NCBI GenBank assembly: GCA_002336675.1
Contig: DDEI01000030.1
Span: 1-49,255 of the forward strand
Source of the DNA: Flavobacteriales bacterium UBA1958
Lineage (GTDB): Bacteria > Bacteroidota > Bacteroidia > Flavobacteriales_D > Sanyastnellaceae
Direction of reading: 5' to 3'
Length of the DNA stretch: 49,255 nt
Shown: positions 26,916-35,094 of the stretch, one piece after another
Position numbering within the stretch: position 1 is the stretch's first letter
Layout of the letters: the number at the start of each line of letters is the position of its first letter
Notes under the pieces: generated by a model
Database searches by the model: none
What the model was told of the DNA's origin: nothing
The model's input: only the letters and a program-made list of their open reading frames with translations
Made by a program: the position numbers and the translations under genes

Positions 26916-27575
26916 CTAATGATTAAATATAGATTTCAGTTTGTCTAAATTTATTTGGTGCAGTCCGTCAATTACGTAATCGGCTTGTTTTAACTCTTCG
27001 GGGTTTCCTAGTGCTACGCAAAAAAAACCACCGGACTTGGCTGCCTGCACTCCGCTTAAAGCATCTTCAAAAACTACGATTTCATTAGGCGCGATATTCA
27101 TTCCTGCTGCACCTTTTAAAAATACTTCAGGATCTGGTTTAGAAAACTTCACTTTGTTGCCATCAATAACTTCATCGAAATAGCCCGCAATATCGGTTTT
27201 CTCTAAAATAATGTCTGCATTTTTACTGCTTGATCCTAATGCTATTTTCACACCGTTGGCTTTACACTCTTTGAGAAAGTCAAGTGCACCGGGAAGGAGA
27301 TCTTCTTGTTTTAAACCGGTAATACTTTCTAAATACTCTTCGTTTTTGTTTCTCATCAAAGAAAGTTTAGTGTCATTATCTAAAACTAAGTTTCCTTTGG
27401 CTAATATTTTTTCTAAAGAATCTACTCTAGAGATACCCTTTAAATGGATTTCGAAATCATCATCAATATCAATTCTTAATTCATCGGCTAGCTTCTTCCA
27501 TGCATGAAAGTGAAAATCGGCAGAGTTGACTATAACTCCATCCATATCGAAGATACAGGCCTTTAATTCTGCCAT
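26916..27575 (-). CDS. pgmB: Beta-phosphoglucomutase-type HAD phosphatase
   Basis: A 219-residue HAD-superfamily enzyme. CIFDMDGVI gives nucleophile Asp10 and acid/base Asp12. The cap motif 'LKGISRVDSLEKIL' is typical of beta-phosphoglucomutases, and LGSSSKNA, KPDPEVFL and FEDALSGVQAA complete the HAD loops. It would interconvert beta-glucose 1-phosphate and glucose 6-phosphate. No maltose or trehalose phosphorylase lies nearby, so the source of the substrate is unclear. It is the last gene of the pfkA operon, 3 nt after the kinase gene. Confidence 0.88.
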   Translation of the reverse strand: MAELKACIFDMDGVIVNSADFHFHAWKKLADELRIDIDDDFEIHLKGISRVDSLEKILAKGNLVLDNDTKLSLMRNKNEEYLESITGLKQEDLLPGALDFLKECKANGVKIALGSSSKNADIILEKTDIAGYFDEVIDGNKVKFSKPDPEVFLKGAAGMNIAPNEIVVFEDALSGVQAAKSGGFFCVALGNPEELKQADYVIDGLHQINLDKLKSIFNH

Positions 27576-27578
27576 TTG

Positions 27579-28448
27579 CTATGCTTTTTCTAATTCAGAT
27601 ATTTTATATTCAACATGATATCGCACTAAGTTGTCTATTGGTTTTTTTATTATGCTGCCTAATTGAACCTCTTCTGCTTCACATGCCTCGGATAAGTAGT
27701 GTTCAAAGTGAAAGGCTACTGAGCCTATAAAGTGAACTTTAACATCAGACCAATGATCAAAGCATTTAACATGAATTTTTATGAAATGTCTAAATCCTTC
27801 TACCATCCAATTTTTTACATGTGGATGGTGCTTGAATTGACCTATAAACTTCATAAAGCTCGCCAAATAGACATTGGCATTTGGTTCGTTATATACTTTT
27901 CTTACAAGTTCTTTATCTGTTAGATTAAACTGCGAATGAAAAGCTTCAGCTATTTCTTTAGGAAGTGATTTGTAGAAGTAATCTTGAAGTAATTTTTTAC
28001 CAAAATAACTTCCGCTTCCTTCATCTCCCAAAATGTAAGCTAATGAAGGAACTTCCTCGAAAACCTCTTCTCCATCGAAATAACAGCTATTAGAACCTGT
28101 GCCTAATATGCATGAAATTTCAGGTTCACCATAATAAGTTGCAAATGCGCATGCATTTAAGTCATGTCCGACTAACACATTTGCATTTTTAAATATTCGT
28201 TGTAAACCTTCTTTTATAATCGTGTTAAGATTTGCAGAGCTACATCCAGCCCCATAGAAAAACACATGATCTACGGATAAAGCAATTTCCATAGCTTCTG
28301 TTGATTGTTTCAGTTTAGCTTCTACTAAATCTGAGGAATGGAAATAGGGATTAAATCCCATAGTAGAGAAATCCTTTAAATTATCGCCTAATGAATTAAT
28401 CATTCTCCAATCACTTTTCGTACTTCCGCTGTCAGCAATTAAAATCAT
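27579..28448 (-). CDS. N-acetylglucosamine kinase-like protein (BadF/BadG family)
   Basis: A 289-residue member of the ASKHA sugar kinase fold. The N-terminal phosphate loop is 'MILIADSGSTKSDWRMI', the second loop 'CILGTGSNSCYFDGE', and 'LGDEGSGSYFGKKLL' matches the adenosine-proximal region of GlcNAc kinases. It probably phosphorylates an amino sugar or similar sugar in the cytoplasm. It lies between gap (12 nt) and pgmB (3 nt), supporting a sugar-entry role. The true substrate is not shown. Confidence 0.88.
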   Translation of the reverse strand: MILIADSGSTKSDWRMINSLGDNLKDFSTMGFNPYFHSSDLVEAKLKQSTEAMEIALSVDHVFFYGAGCSSANLNTIIKEGLQRIFKNANVLVGHDLNACAFATYYGEPEISCILGTGSNSCYFDGEEVFEEVPSLAYILGDEGSGSYFGKKLLQDYFYKSLPKEIAEAFHSQFNLTDKELVRKVYNEPNANVYLASFMKFIGQFKHHPHVKNWMVEGFRHFIKIHVKCFDHWSDVKVHFIGSVAFHFEHYLSEACEAEEVQLGSIIKKPIDNLVRYHVEYKISELEKA

Positions 28449-28460
28449 TTTGTTTTTATA

Positions 28461-29456
28461 TTAATTAGCAAGGCGAGCTACCAAATCTCCTATACGTGAA
28501 GCATAACCCATTTCATTATCGTACCAGCCCAATACTTTGACTAGGTTACCTTGGGTATTGGTAAACTCGCTGTCAAATATACACGAATGTGTATTTCCTA
28601 CAATATCTACTGAGACTAAAGGTTCAGTTGTATATTGTAAAATTCCTTTAAGTTCATTTTCAGCAGCTTTTTTCATCGCATGGTTTACCTCTTCAGCTGT
28701 AACATCTTTCTTTAATAAGGCTACGAAATCAGTTATTGATCCACTTGGTGTAGGAACTCTTACTGCATTTCCATCTAATTTTCCATTTAAATTAGGTAGC
28801 ACTTTTCCAACTGCCGTGGCTGCTCCGGTGCTTGTCGGTATCATGCTTAACGCTGCAGCTCTAGCTCTCCTTAAATCTGAATGCGGGGCATCATGAATTG
28901 GTTGATCTGAGGTGTAAGCGTGGATGGTAGTTATAAACCCTTTGTCTATACCGAAGGCATCATCTAATACTTTAGCCATAGGCGCTAAGCAGTTAGTTGT
29001 GCAGGAAGCATTAGAGATGATTTTCATGTCATCTGTAATTATATCATGATTAACACCCAATACTACTGTGGGAATATTTCCTTTAGCTGGCGCCGAAATA
29101 ACTACTCTTTTTGCTCCTGCTGTTAAATGTTTTCCTGCTCCCTTCTCGTTTGTGAATATTCCAGTGCACTCTACTACGATGTCTACTCCTAATTCTGCCC
29201 AGGGTAAATCTTCTGGGTTTCGTTGAGCATAAACTTTCATTTTTTCATTGTCGACTTGCAGTGTGTTATCTTCAAACCGAACTACTCCGTCAAAACTGCC
29301 TTGAACAGAATCATATTTGAAAAGGTGGGTTAATGTGGCTCCATCTGTTAAATCATTAATAGCAACTATCTCAATATCCTTTTTATTTAATAAAGCTCTT
29401 AGAGACAATCTTCCTATTCTACCGAAACCGTTAATGGCTACTTTTGTTTTTCCCAT
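28461..29456 (-). CDS. gap: Glyceraldehyde-3-phosphate dehydrogenase, type I
   Basis: A 331-residue GAPDH. INGFGRIGRLSLRAL binds NAD, and 'ISNASCTTNCLAPM' carries the active Cys, followed by 'TTIHAYTSDQPIHDAPHSDL' and 'VLGWYDNEMGYASRI' near the C-terminus. Asp in AINDLTD at the end of the second strand suggests NAD rather than NADP use. It performs the oxidative step of glycolysis. It starts 1 nt after pfkA ends, so the two glycolytic genes are almost certainly co-transcribed. Confidence 0.97.
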   Translation of the reverse strand: MGKTKVAINGFGRIGRLSLRALLNKKDIEIVAINDLTDGATLTHLFKYDSVQGSFDGVVRFEDNTLQVDNEKMKVYAQRNPEDLPWAELGVDIVVECTGIFTNEKGAGKHLTAGAKRVVISAPAKGNIPTVVLGVNHDIITDDMKIISNASCTTNCLAPMAKVLDDAFGIDKGFITTIHAYTSDQPIHDAPHSDLRRARAAALSMIPTSTGAATAVGKVLPNLNGKLDGNAVRVPTPSGSITDFVALLKKDVTAEEVNHAMKKAAENELKGILQYTTEPLVSVDIVGNTHSCIFDSEFTNTQGNLVKVLGWYDNEMGYASRIGDLVARLAN

Positions 29457-29457
29457 G

Positions 29458-30441
29458 TTATATTGATAATATTTTTGACATTCTTAATTCTTCTATATTG
29501 AGCATTTTTTTCATCGAAATCGCTTGGTCAAGGGCTGTAAATGTTTCTTTATCGTTTATGATTCCCACCATTTCATCGGCTCGTTCCATCATTAGACCTT
29601 CTACTGCGGAAACGCCTAATCTACTCGCTAAAACTCTGTCCCATGCAGAAGGTGATCCCCCTCTTTGAATATGGCCAAGTACTGCTACTTTTGTGTCGTA
29701 GCCGGAATATTTTTCTTTTACCTTATTTGCTATTTCATAAGCACCACCGTTGGTGTCGCCCTCTGCTACTATAACTATACTGCTCGTTTTTTTGCTTTCA
29801 GCTCCTTTTTCTAATACTTTAATAAGAGCATCTATACTTTGACCTTGTTCTGGAAGCATAACAGCTATTGCTCCTGTGGCTATTCCAGCCCTTAGGGCGA
29901 TGAATCCTGCATCTCTCCCCATCACTTCTACAAAAAACAATCTGTTGTGGCTGTTGGCTGTGTCTCTTATTTTATCTACTGCTTCTACTACTGAGTTTGT
30001 AGCTGTATCGTATCCTATAGTGCTATCAGTGCCATATAAATCATTATCGATAGTACCAGGAACCCCGATTATAGGAACGCCGTATTCTTCAAAAAACACA
30101 TGAGCCCCAGTAAAAGTTCCATTACCCCCTATCACTATTAAACCGTCAATGTTATTGCTTTGCAAAGCTTCAAAAGCTTTTTTTCTTCCTTCTACAGTTC
30201 TGAAGGCGTCGCTTCTCGATGATTTTAATATAGTACCTCCCCTGCCTAAGATTTTAGAAACCGAACGAACATGTAGTTTTTTAAAATCACCTTGAATTAA
30301 ACCATCATATCCTTGGAAAACTCCGATGCATTCAATTTCATTGAACACACAGGATCGAACTACTCCTCTTATGGCAGCATTCATTCCTGGAGCATCTCCT
30401 CCTGAGGTAAGCACCGCTATTTTCTTTACGTTTTTATTCAT
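29458..30441 (-). CDS. pfkA: ATP-dependent 6-phosphofructokinase
   Basis: A 327-residue bacterial-type PfkA. TSGGDAPGMN at 12-21 binds nucleotide, PGTIDND at 128-134 gives the catalytic Asp132, and 'VEVMGRDAGFIAL' and 'LGHIQRGGSPSAWDR' are conserved. The usual GGDG motif reads GGNG (Asn107 in place of the Mg-binding Asp; codon AAT), which is unusual. Gly108 at the following position still points to ATP rather than pyrophosphate. It is the first gene of pfkA-gap-kinase-pgmB and is divergent from an NrtR-type regulator, with a dyad near its promoter. Confidence 0.95.
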   Translation of the reverse strand: MNKNVKKIAVLTSGGDAPGMNAAIRGVVRSCVFNEIECIGVFQGYDGLIQGDFKKLHVRSVSKILGRGGTILKSSRSDAFRTVEGRKKAFEALQSNNIDGLIVIGGNGTFTGAHVFFEEYGVPIIGVPGTIDNDLYGTDSTIGYDTATNSVVEAVDKIRDTANSHNRLFFVEVMGRDAGFIALRAGIATGAIAVMLPEQGQSIDALIKVLEKGAESKKTSSIVIVAEGDTNGGAYEIANKVKEKYSGYDTKVAVLGHIQRGGSPSAWDRVLASRLGVSAVEGLMMERADEMVGIINDKETFTALDQAISMKKMLNIEELRMSKILSI

Positions 30442-30452
30442 TTTTTATACTT

Positions 30453-30469
30453 AGTGTAAAAATAACACT
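30453..30469. promoter_or_regulatory. Dyad in the pfkA / regulator intergenic region
   Basis: AGTGT, 7-nt spacer AAAAATA, then ACACT. It overlaps a TATTTTTA sequence on the - strand that could be the pfkA -7 box, with TTG about 21 nt further upstream as a -33 candidate. A protein bound here would affect pfkA transcription. The adjacent NrtR-type protein is the obvious candidate regulator, by position only. Confidence 0.35.
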
Positions 30470-30515
30470 TATTAAATATTACAGGCAAGTAAATGAAGAA
30501 TATTGTTAGATTGTG

Positions 30516-30523
30516 TATTTTTG
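30516..30523 (+). promoter_or_regulatory. Probable promoter of the NrtR-type gene
   Basis: TATTTTTG matches TANNTTTG, 41 nt upstream of the chosen ATG (30565). It lies inside the longer reading frame that starts at 30493, which supports the shorter protein. Confidence 0.45.
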
Positions 30524-30564
30524 ACACGGTAACCAGAAACTGTAAATTTATTAATAAATATAGA

Positions 30565-31263
30565 ATGCCCGAAAGACATAGTGGAGTATTGGATGTATCA
30601 GTGGATAATGTAATTTTCGGATTTGATGAGAACATTCTAAAAGTACTAGTGATAGAGAGAAAACCATTCCCTGATGAGAAAAAGGGAATGAGCGCTATTC
30701 CGGGTGACTTAGTATATCCTAAAGAGTCGTTAGATGAGGCGGCAGCCAGGGTTTTAAAAGACTTAACATCCTTGGAAGGATTGTTTCTCAAGCAGTTTCA
30801 TACGTTTGGTAACCCCAACAGAGTGAAAGATCTAAAAGATCAGGAGTGGCTCACTAATTTCAGGTTAAATCCTGAAAGGCGTGTAATTACAATAGCTTAT
30901 TATTCTCTTATTAAAATGGATGAATATCAATTACTTCCTTCTTATTTCGCTGAAAAAGCGGAATGGGTAGATGTGTTAGAAGTTCCAGATTTAGCGTTTG
31001 ACCACAATGAAATAGTCTCTAAGGCGCTTGAAGCTTTGAGGCAGGGATTGGATAAGGAGCAGATTGGTTTTGAACTCCTCCCAGAAAAATTTACGCTGAC
31101 TCAACTCCAAAATTTATACGAAATAATTCTAAACAAGAAGTTTGATAAAAGAAATTTCAGGAAGAATATTAAAAAGATGGAACATGTAGTTCCGCTGAAT
31201 GAAAAGCAGGAAGGTGTTCTTCATAAGCCAGCCCAGCTTTTCAAATTTGAAAAGGCTGTGTAA
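30565..31263 (+). CDS. NrtR-type Nudix/winged-helix transcriptional regulator
   Basis: About 232 residues from the ATG at 30565 (MPERHSGVLDVSVD); an ATG at 30493 would place the promoter box inside the gene. The N-terminal Nudix-like domain senses a nucleotide or sugar ligand: 'KVLVIERKPFPDEKKGMSAI', then 'GDLVYPKESLDEAAARVLKD' in the Nudix-box position, without the full catalytic REx2EE signature, so it is probably a sensor. The C-terminal part 'TLTQLQNLYEIILNKKFDKR' and 'NFRKNIKKMEHVVPL' is the NrtR winged helix. It is divergent from pfkA-gap-kinase-pgmB and may regulate that operon. Confidence 0.9.
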   Translation: MPERHSGVLDVSVDNVIFGFDENILKVLVIERKPFPDEKKGMSAIPGDLVYPKESLDEAAARVLKDLTSLEGLFLKQFHTFGNPNRVKDLKDQEWLTNFRLNPERRVITIAYYSLIKMDEYQLLPSYFAEKAEWVDVLEVPDLAFDHNEIVSKALEALRQGLDKEQIGFELLPEKFTLTQLQNLYEIILNKKFDKRNFRKNIKKMEHVVPLNEKQEGVLHKPAQLFKFEKAV

Positions 31264-31444
31264 ATCAGATCTACTGATTACACTTCTTAGAATACTCCAA
31301 CCCAAATCATATTTTTTTTTTAAGAATTACCTTCATTGGAAAATTAGACGTTTCCCATTCAAGATATTCTACCCGAGTGATGAATTCATCATACACTAAT
31401 GGTAGGATTGATCTTAACTTCTTCTACCAAATTGAACACATAAA

Positions 31445-31471
31445 AAAAAGCCTGGAAAAACCAGGCTTTTT
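31445..31471. terminator. Bidirectional intrinsic terminator
   Basis: Stem AAAAAGCCTGG / CCAGGCTTTTT with loop AAAAA. T-runs follow on both strands. It lies between the + strand regulator gene and the - strand cold-shock-domain gene, closing both. Confidence 0.88.
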
Positions 31472-31495
31472 AACTTTATATAGAATCGAATTAGA

Positions 31496-31948
31496 TTAGA
31501 GTTTTTTTACATTACAACACTGCATTCCTTTGGGACCTCTTTCTAGTTCGAACATCACGTTATCTCCTTGGCTTATATCTTGCAAACATCCATGCACGTG
31601 CACGAAGTACTTTAAATTGGTTCCTTTCTCTAGTATGAATCCAAATCCCTTTTCATCATTAAAGAAATCAACTTTACCTTTTTTAACTTTAGTTTCTTCC
31701 ATATCCTCTTTCTTAGGAATACCTAAAACTATAGAGGAAGCATCTATTTCTACTTTCTTAGCCTTTGGATCTGGAGGTGTATCACTCAATTGACCAAATT
31801 CATCTTTGTAGACTATCATCTCCTCAAAGGTTTTTCCTTTGTTATTGTCCTCCTTACGAGCAGATTTTTTCAGGAGTTTATCCTGTCTCTTTTTTTCTCT
31901 TTTCTTTTCTCTTTCTTTTTTGCCAAATGTCTCTTGCGACTTACCCAT
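31496..31948 (-). CDS. Cold-shock-domain protein with basic N-terminal extension
   Basis: A 150-residue protein. The first 35 residues are extremely rich in Lys, Arg and Glu (likely helical and RNA-binding), a linker follows, and a cold-shock domain fills residues of about 88-150: KVKKGKVDFFNDEKGFGFI (RNP1 KGFGFI) and KYFVHVH (RNP2). This architecture is common in Bacteroidota. It likely binds single-stranded RNA as a chaperone. A terminator follows the gene and a promoter-like box lies about 170 nt upstream, giving an unusually long leader. Confidence 0.92.
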   Translation of the reverse strand: MGKSQETFGKKEREKKREKKRQDKLLKKSARKEDNNKGKTFEEMIVYKDEFGQLSDTPPDPKAKKVEIDASSIVLGIPKKEDMEETKVKKGKVDFFNDEKGFGFILEKGTNLKYFVHVHGCLQDISQGDNVMFELERGPKGMQCCNVKKL

Positions 31949-32117
31949 GTATCAGTATTAAGTTATTATTACGCTTTCAAGTTAAGGACTTACACACAGT
32001 TGAAGATAGAATTTAAGCTGGCTAACACTGTAAGATTACAAATGATGTGGCTTATGAACGATCGAAAACCTTCTAGGATTTTCATAACTGTTTCCTGTAC
32101 ACCCAAAAACTGAGCCG
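31949..32117 (-). promoter_or_regulatory. Probable long structured 5' leader of the cold-shock gene
   Basis: If transcription starts after the -7 box at 32118-32125, the leader is about 160 nt. It contains an inverted repeat TTATGAA/TTCATAA (32052-32087) enclosing a second pairing possibility, GAAAACCT/AGGATTTTC. Long structured leaders are known for cspA-type mRNAs; whether this one is temperature-responsive is an inference. Confidence 0.35.
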
Positions 32118-32125
32118 CAAAGATA
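32118..32125 (-). promoter_or_regulatory. Probable promoter of the cold-shock gene
   Basis: On the - strand TATCTTTG followed by CGGC, a full TANNTTTG match with the usual following C. It is the only such box in this intergenic region on that strand that I noticed. Confidence 0.5.
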
Positions 32126-32723
32126 CACTTAAGAAACCTTAAACCATAAGATTATTTAGTCATTCTATTCACACGCTTATGGTGATAGACTTGGATATAG
32201 CTGCTTTTAAGATTAGGATCGTACATGAAGTGAAATTTAACTCCAAGATTTTACAGGCTCTAGATTCTGGTTTTAAACCTCTATCGCGCAGGTATTTCTT
32301 AATGATTATTGTCCTCGTCTATTGTCTATAATTGCTTCTCGCAGCGGTTGCAGTTCAATTACTATTGGCTAGACGTGGAGTCCACGTAAATGAACTCGGA
32401 GAGGTCATATTAATTACTGAATTATATTTCAGATAATGGTATCAAGGAAAAATCCTGCTAAGAGTTTAAAATGGAGTTTCATAAATGGTGCTTTTTCTTA
32501 GATTATTAAATTAATAATCAGACCTTTTGTTTGAAAACTATCCCGAAGAATAGGTGAACATTTAAATTGTTAAAAAGTTTACTGATTCATTCCAGGCTCA
32601 GCAACAATTCTATTGTTTCTTGAAAATTAACTGTTTGTAACAGCTATTGTTATTATCTCTAAGAAAAGATTAGCTTACGCTAGGAATTTCTTCGCTATTA
32701 TTATACATGGATAAATTTCTGGA
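32126..32723. other. Intergenic region without a recognisable gene
   Basis: About 600 nt between the cold-shock promoter and the cytochrome genes. A 50-codon open frame (ATG at 32179 on the + strand) begins MVIDLDIAAFKIRIVHEVKF but I cannot link it to a family; it could be a gene relic. I see no tRNA, repeat array or strong terminator here. Confidence 0.4.
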
Positions 32724-33113
32724 ATGGAAAAGGTGAAAATCAAGAGTTATTTCTACTTAACGGTTACGTTGACTGCCTTAATCATGTCTGCTAGCCAGGG
32801 ATGTAAACACGAAAATGAAGAAGAGCTTTTCGGCTCTGAAGAAGAGTGTGACGTAACAGAAATAAGCTACCAGGGAGAAATAATTCCCATAGTAGACCAG
32901 TTCTGTTATTCATGCCACAGTACAGCTGAAGCGAGTGCTGGAGTTATCTTAGATACCTATGTCACTATTAAGTCATGGTCAGACGAGTCTCTTTACTGCA
33001 CTATTAGTTACGGTGATGGATGTGATAATATGCCTAAAAACCAACCTCAATTAAGTGAGTGTAATATTCTCAAAATTAAAACATGGATAGATGAAGGAGC
33101 ACTTGAAAATTAG
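32724..33113 (+). CDS. Monohaem c-type cytochrome-like lipoprotein
   Basis: A 129-residue exported protein. Residues 9-26 are hydrophobic and end at Cys27, a probable though non-ideal lipobox. The haem c motif CYSCH is at 61-65, with the surrounding pattern 'IPIVDQFCYSCHSTAEASAG' and C-terminal 'MPKNQPQLSECNILKIKTWI' (possible Met ligand), as in planctomycete-type cytochrome domains found in Bacteroidota. Extra cysteines (42, and others near 90-110) may form disulfides. Its 3' end overlaps the DUF5777 gene by 23 nt, implying translational coupling. Confidence 0.85.
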   Translation: MEKVKIKSYFYLTVTLTALIMSASQGCKHENEEELFGSEEECDVTEISYQGEIIPIVDQFCYSCHSTAEASAGVILDTYVTIKSWSDESLYCTISYGDGCDNMPKNQPQLSECNILKIKTWIDEGALEN

Positions 33114-33966
33114 ATCATTGAGAGTATTAGGGATTGCTGTTATCTGCTGCATTACAACGCATACAAAAGCGCAAGATACGGAAGGAGAATTCGAAGGAAA
33201 GACTTTTTATGATACGCGTATAGTTAATGGACAGTCTGTAGAAACTAATAATGAGGGGGTGATGAAATTTATCATAGCCCACAGATTTGGACCCGTTAAT
33301 GGCGGTGGATATGAACTTTACGGACTTGACCAGAGTACAATAAGACTTGGGTTTGACTATGGGATCTCTGATAATATATCCATAGGAATCGGGAGAAGCT
33401 CTAATGAGAAAACGGGTGACGTATTCTTTAAAGCGAGACTTTTAAGACAGCGCAAAAATGGCGAGACTCCAATTTCATTAACTTGGTTTTCAGGAATAGC
33501 AGCTAGAGGATTGAAATTTGTGGATGGTGGAAGAGAGAATAAATTCGAGCACAGATTAGCTTACACAAATCAATTACTGATAGCTAGAAAATGGAACGAT
33601 AGACTGTCTACTCAACTTATACCTTCTTTTCTTCACAGAAATTTAGTGTTAGATACAAGTCAAAAAAATGATATTATTAGTATAGGAGCTGCTGCTAGAT
33701 ATGTGGCTAGTAAGAGATTTACATTTAGTATGGAGTACTATCACGCTCTGCCAGATATGCTATCTGAGCCTTTTGAAAATAGCCTAGCTTTAGGAATAGA
33801 TTGGGAAACCAAAGGACATGTATTTCAGTTCCATTTTGGAAATTCTTTGGGGATGACTGAGAAATTCTTTATTGGTGAAAATAGAGGTAGCTGGGCCGAT
33901 GGAGATGTGAGGTTCGGGTTTAACATTACTAGAGATTTTAAAATTAAAGGAAGAAAATCCAGATGA
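33091..33966 (+). CDS. DUF5777 family beta-barrel protein
   Basis: A 291-residue protein with a signal peptide (about residues 9-28, THTKAQ cleavage) and a beta-barrel-like body of alternating residues: 'KFIIAHRFGPVNGG', 'LGFDYGISDNISIGIGRSS', 'ISLTWFSGIAARG', ending in 'DVRFGFNITRDFKIKGRKSR'. This matches DUF5777, a predicted outer-membrane barrel of unknown function often beside c-type cytochromes. It overlaps the cytochrome lipoprotein gene before it by 23 nt and the dihaem cytochrome gene after it by 4 nt (ATGA). Confidence 0.87.
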   Translation: MKEHLKIRSLRVLGIAVICCITTHTKAQDTEGEFEGKTFYDTRIVNGQSVETNNEGVMKFIIAHRFGPVNGGGYELYGLDQSTIRLGFDYGISDNISIGIGRSSNEKTGDVFFKARLLRQRKNGETPISLTWFSGIAARGLKFVDGGRENKFEHRLAYTNQLLIARKWNDRLSTQLIPSFLHRNLVLDTSQKNDIISIGAAARYVASKRFTFSMEYYHALPDMLSEPFENSLALGIDWETKGHVFQFHFGNSLGMTEKFFIGENRGSWADGDVRFGFNITRDFKIKGRKSR

Positions 33967-34976
33967 AATACGCATTAGCATTTATTACTCTAGTCATGTC
34001 TAGCTTGCTTATTGGAAATGTCGGTGAAGTATTTGAGGTAGAAAAAAAAGCAGCTTTATTAGAGGTTTCTATTTCGGATATGTTATTTTCTTTGGGTGAG
34101 CCTAAACCCGACCATTATTTAGACAGTGTTTCCTTAGAAATGATTCACAGAGGAAATGAATTAGTTCACTTCGGAAGGACTACTGCTCCAAATGGAAAAA
34201 ACACAAAGCAGATTAGTAAGTTTTATAAATGTATCAGCTGCCATAATACGGTCAAAGAAGATCCAAATCTGGCAGAGGTCAACCCTGAAAGAAGTTTGGA
34301 TTACGCCAGAGAAATGGACATTCCTTTTCTCCAAGGTTCTACCTTTTATGGGATAGTAAATAGAGAGACATGGTATAATGATGATTATGTATTGAAATAT
34401 GGCGGTTTGGTGGAAAGCGCCAAGAACAGTTTAGAGGGCAGTATTCAGTTGTGTGCGGAAGTATGCTCGCAGGGAAGAACCTTAAAGCAATGGGAAATAG
34501 AGAGTATTCTGGCTTATTTCTGGACACTAGACTTAAAAAAATCAGATTTAAACTGGACAGCAGAGGATGAGAAAAAAATGACAAACGCTTCAGATGATGA
34601 GCGATTACTTCATATAAAAAAGAAATTCTTAGCTAAGTCTCCTGCTACTTTTGGTGAACTTCCTAAGAGTAAGTCTGAGGGCTATAAAGGATTGGAAGGA
34701 AACCCAGCAAACGGAAAAATCATTTACGAACTAGGCTGTCAACACTGCCACAGAGAAAAGGGCGAGAGTGATGTGGTGCTAGACGATTCTAAAGCCACGC
34801 TTAATTGGCTGAAGAGAAATATCACAGCTAACGGAGATCTTTCTATTTATGAGATAATTAGAAAAGGAACCTACGCTGGTGAAGGGCATAAGGAATATAT
34901 GCCTCATTATACACTAGAAAAAATGTCTGACCAGCAAATAGAGGACCTTAGATCTTACATAGAATCAGGCACTTAG
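33963..34976 (+). CDS. Dihaem c-type cytochrome
   Basis: A 337-residue exported protein with a signal peptide at residues 1-19 and two haem c sites: CISCH at 90-94 and CQHCH at 259-263. Each lies in a cytochrome-c-like domain: the first ends with 'LKQWEIESILAYFWTLD', the second has EYMPHYTLEKMSDQQIEDL with a likely Met ligand. It should be a periplasmic electron carrier. It is translationally coupled to the DUF5777 barrel (ATGA). Electron donor and acceptor are not evident from the window. Confidence 0.92.
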   Translation: MKYALAFITLVMSSLLIGNVGEVFEVEKKAALLEVSISDMLFSLGEPKPDHYLDSVSLEMIHRGNELVHFGRTTAPNGKNTKQISKFYKCISCHNTVKEDPNLAEVNPERSLDYAREMDIPFLQGSTFYGIVNRETWYNDDYVLKYGGLVESAKNSLEGSIQLCAEVCSQGRTLKQWEIESILAYFWTLDLKKSDLNWTAEDEKKMTNASDDERLLHIKKKFLAKSPATFGELPKSKSEGYKGLEGNPANGKIIYELGCQHCHREKGESDVVLDDSKATLNWLKRNITANGDLSIYEIIRKGTYAGEGHKEYMPHYTLEKMSDQQIEDLRSYIESGT

Positions 34977-35056
34977 GGCAGCGCACTATAAGTGAGGGAT
35001 AAAAACTCAATTCTACCCCATACTTTCCTGCAACTTTTCGCGTTAAGCAAACGTCA

Positions 35057-35064
35057 TACTTTTG
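35057..35064 (+). promoter_or_regulatory. Probable promoter of the LVIVD-type lipoprotein gene
   Basis: TACTTTTG matches TANNTTTG, with TTTT at 35035-35038 as a -33 candidate (18-nt spacer). The leader would be about 25 nt of A-rich sequence before the ATG at 35095. Confidence 0.5.
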
Positions 35065-35094
35065 AATAGTATGTCAAATAATCAAAAAACACAA

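Noticed and set aside
30493..30564. N-terminal extension of the NrtR-type protein
   Set aside because: It contains the promoter box TATTTTTG, and the family begins near the downstream ATG.
31378..31391. Perfect 14-bp palindrome TGATGAATTCATCA between the regulator and cold-shock genes
   Set aside because: It lies between two gene ends, with no promoter to control; probably chance.
32179..32331. A 50-codon + strand frame starting MVIDLDIAAF
   Set aside because: No family resemblance, no promoter box and length expected by chance in this region.
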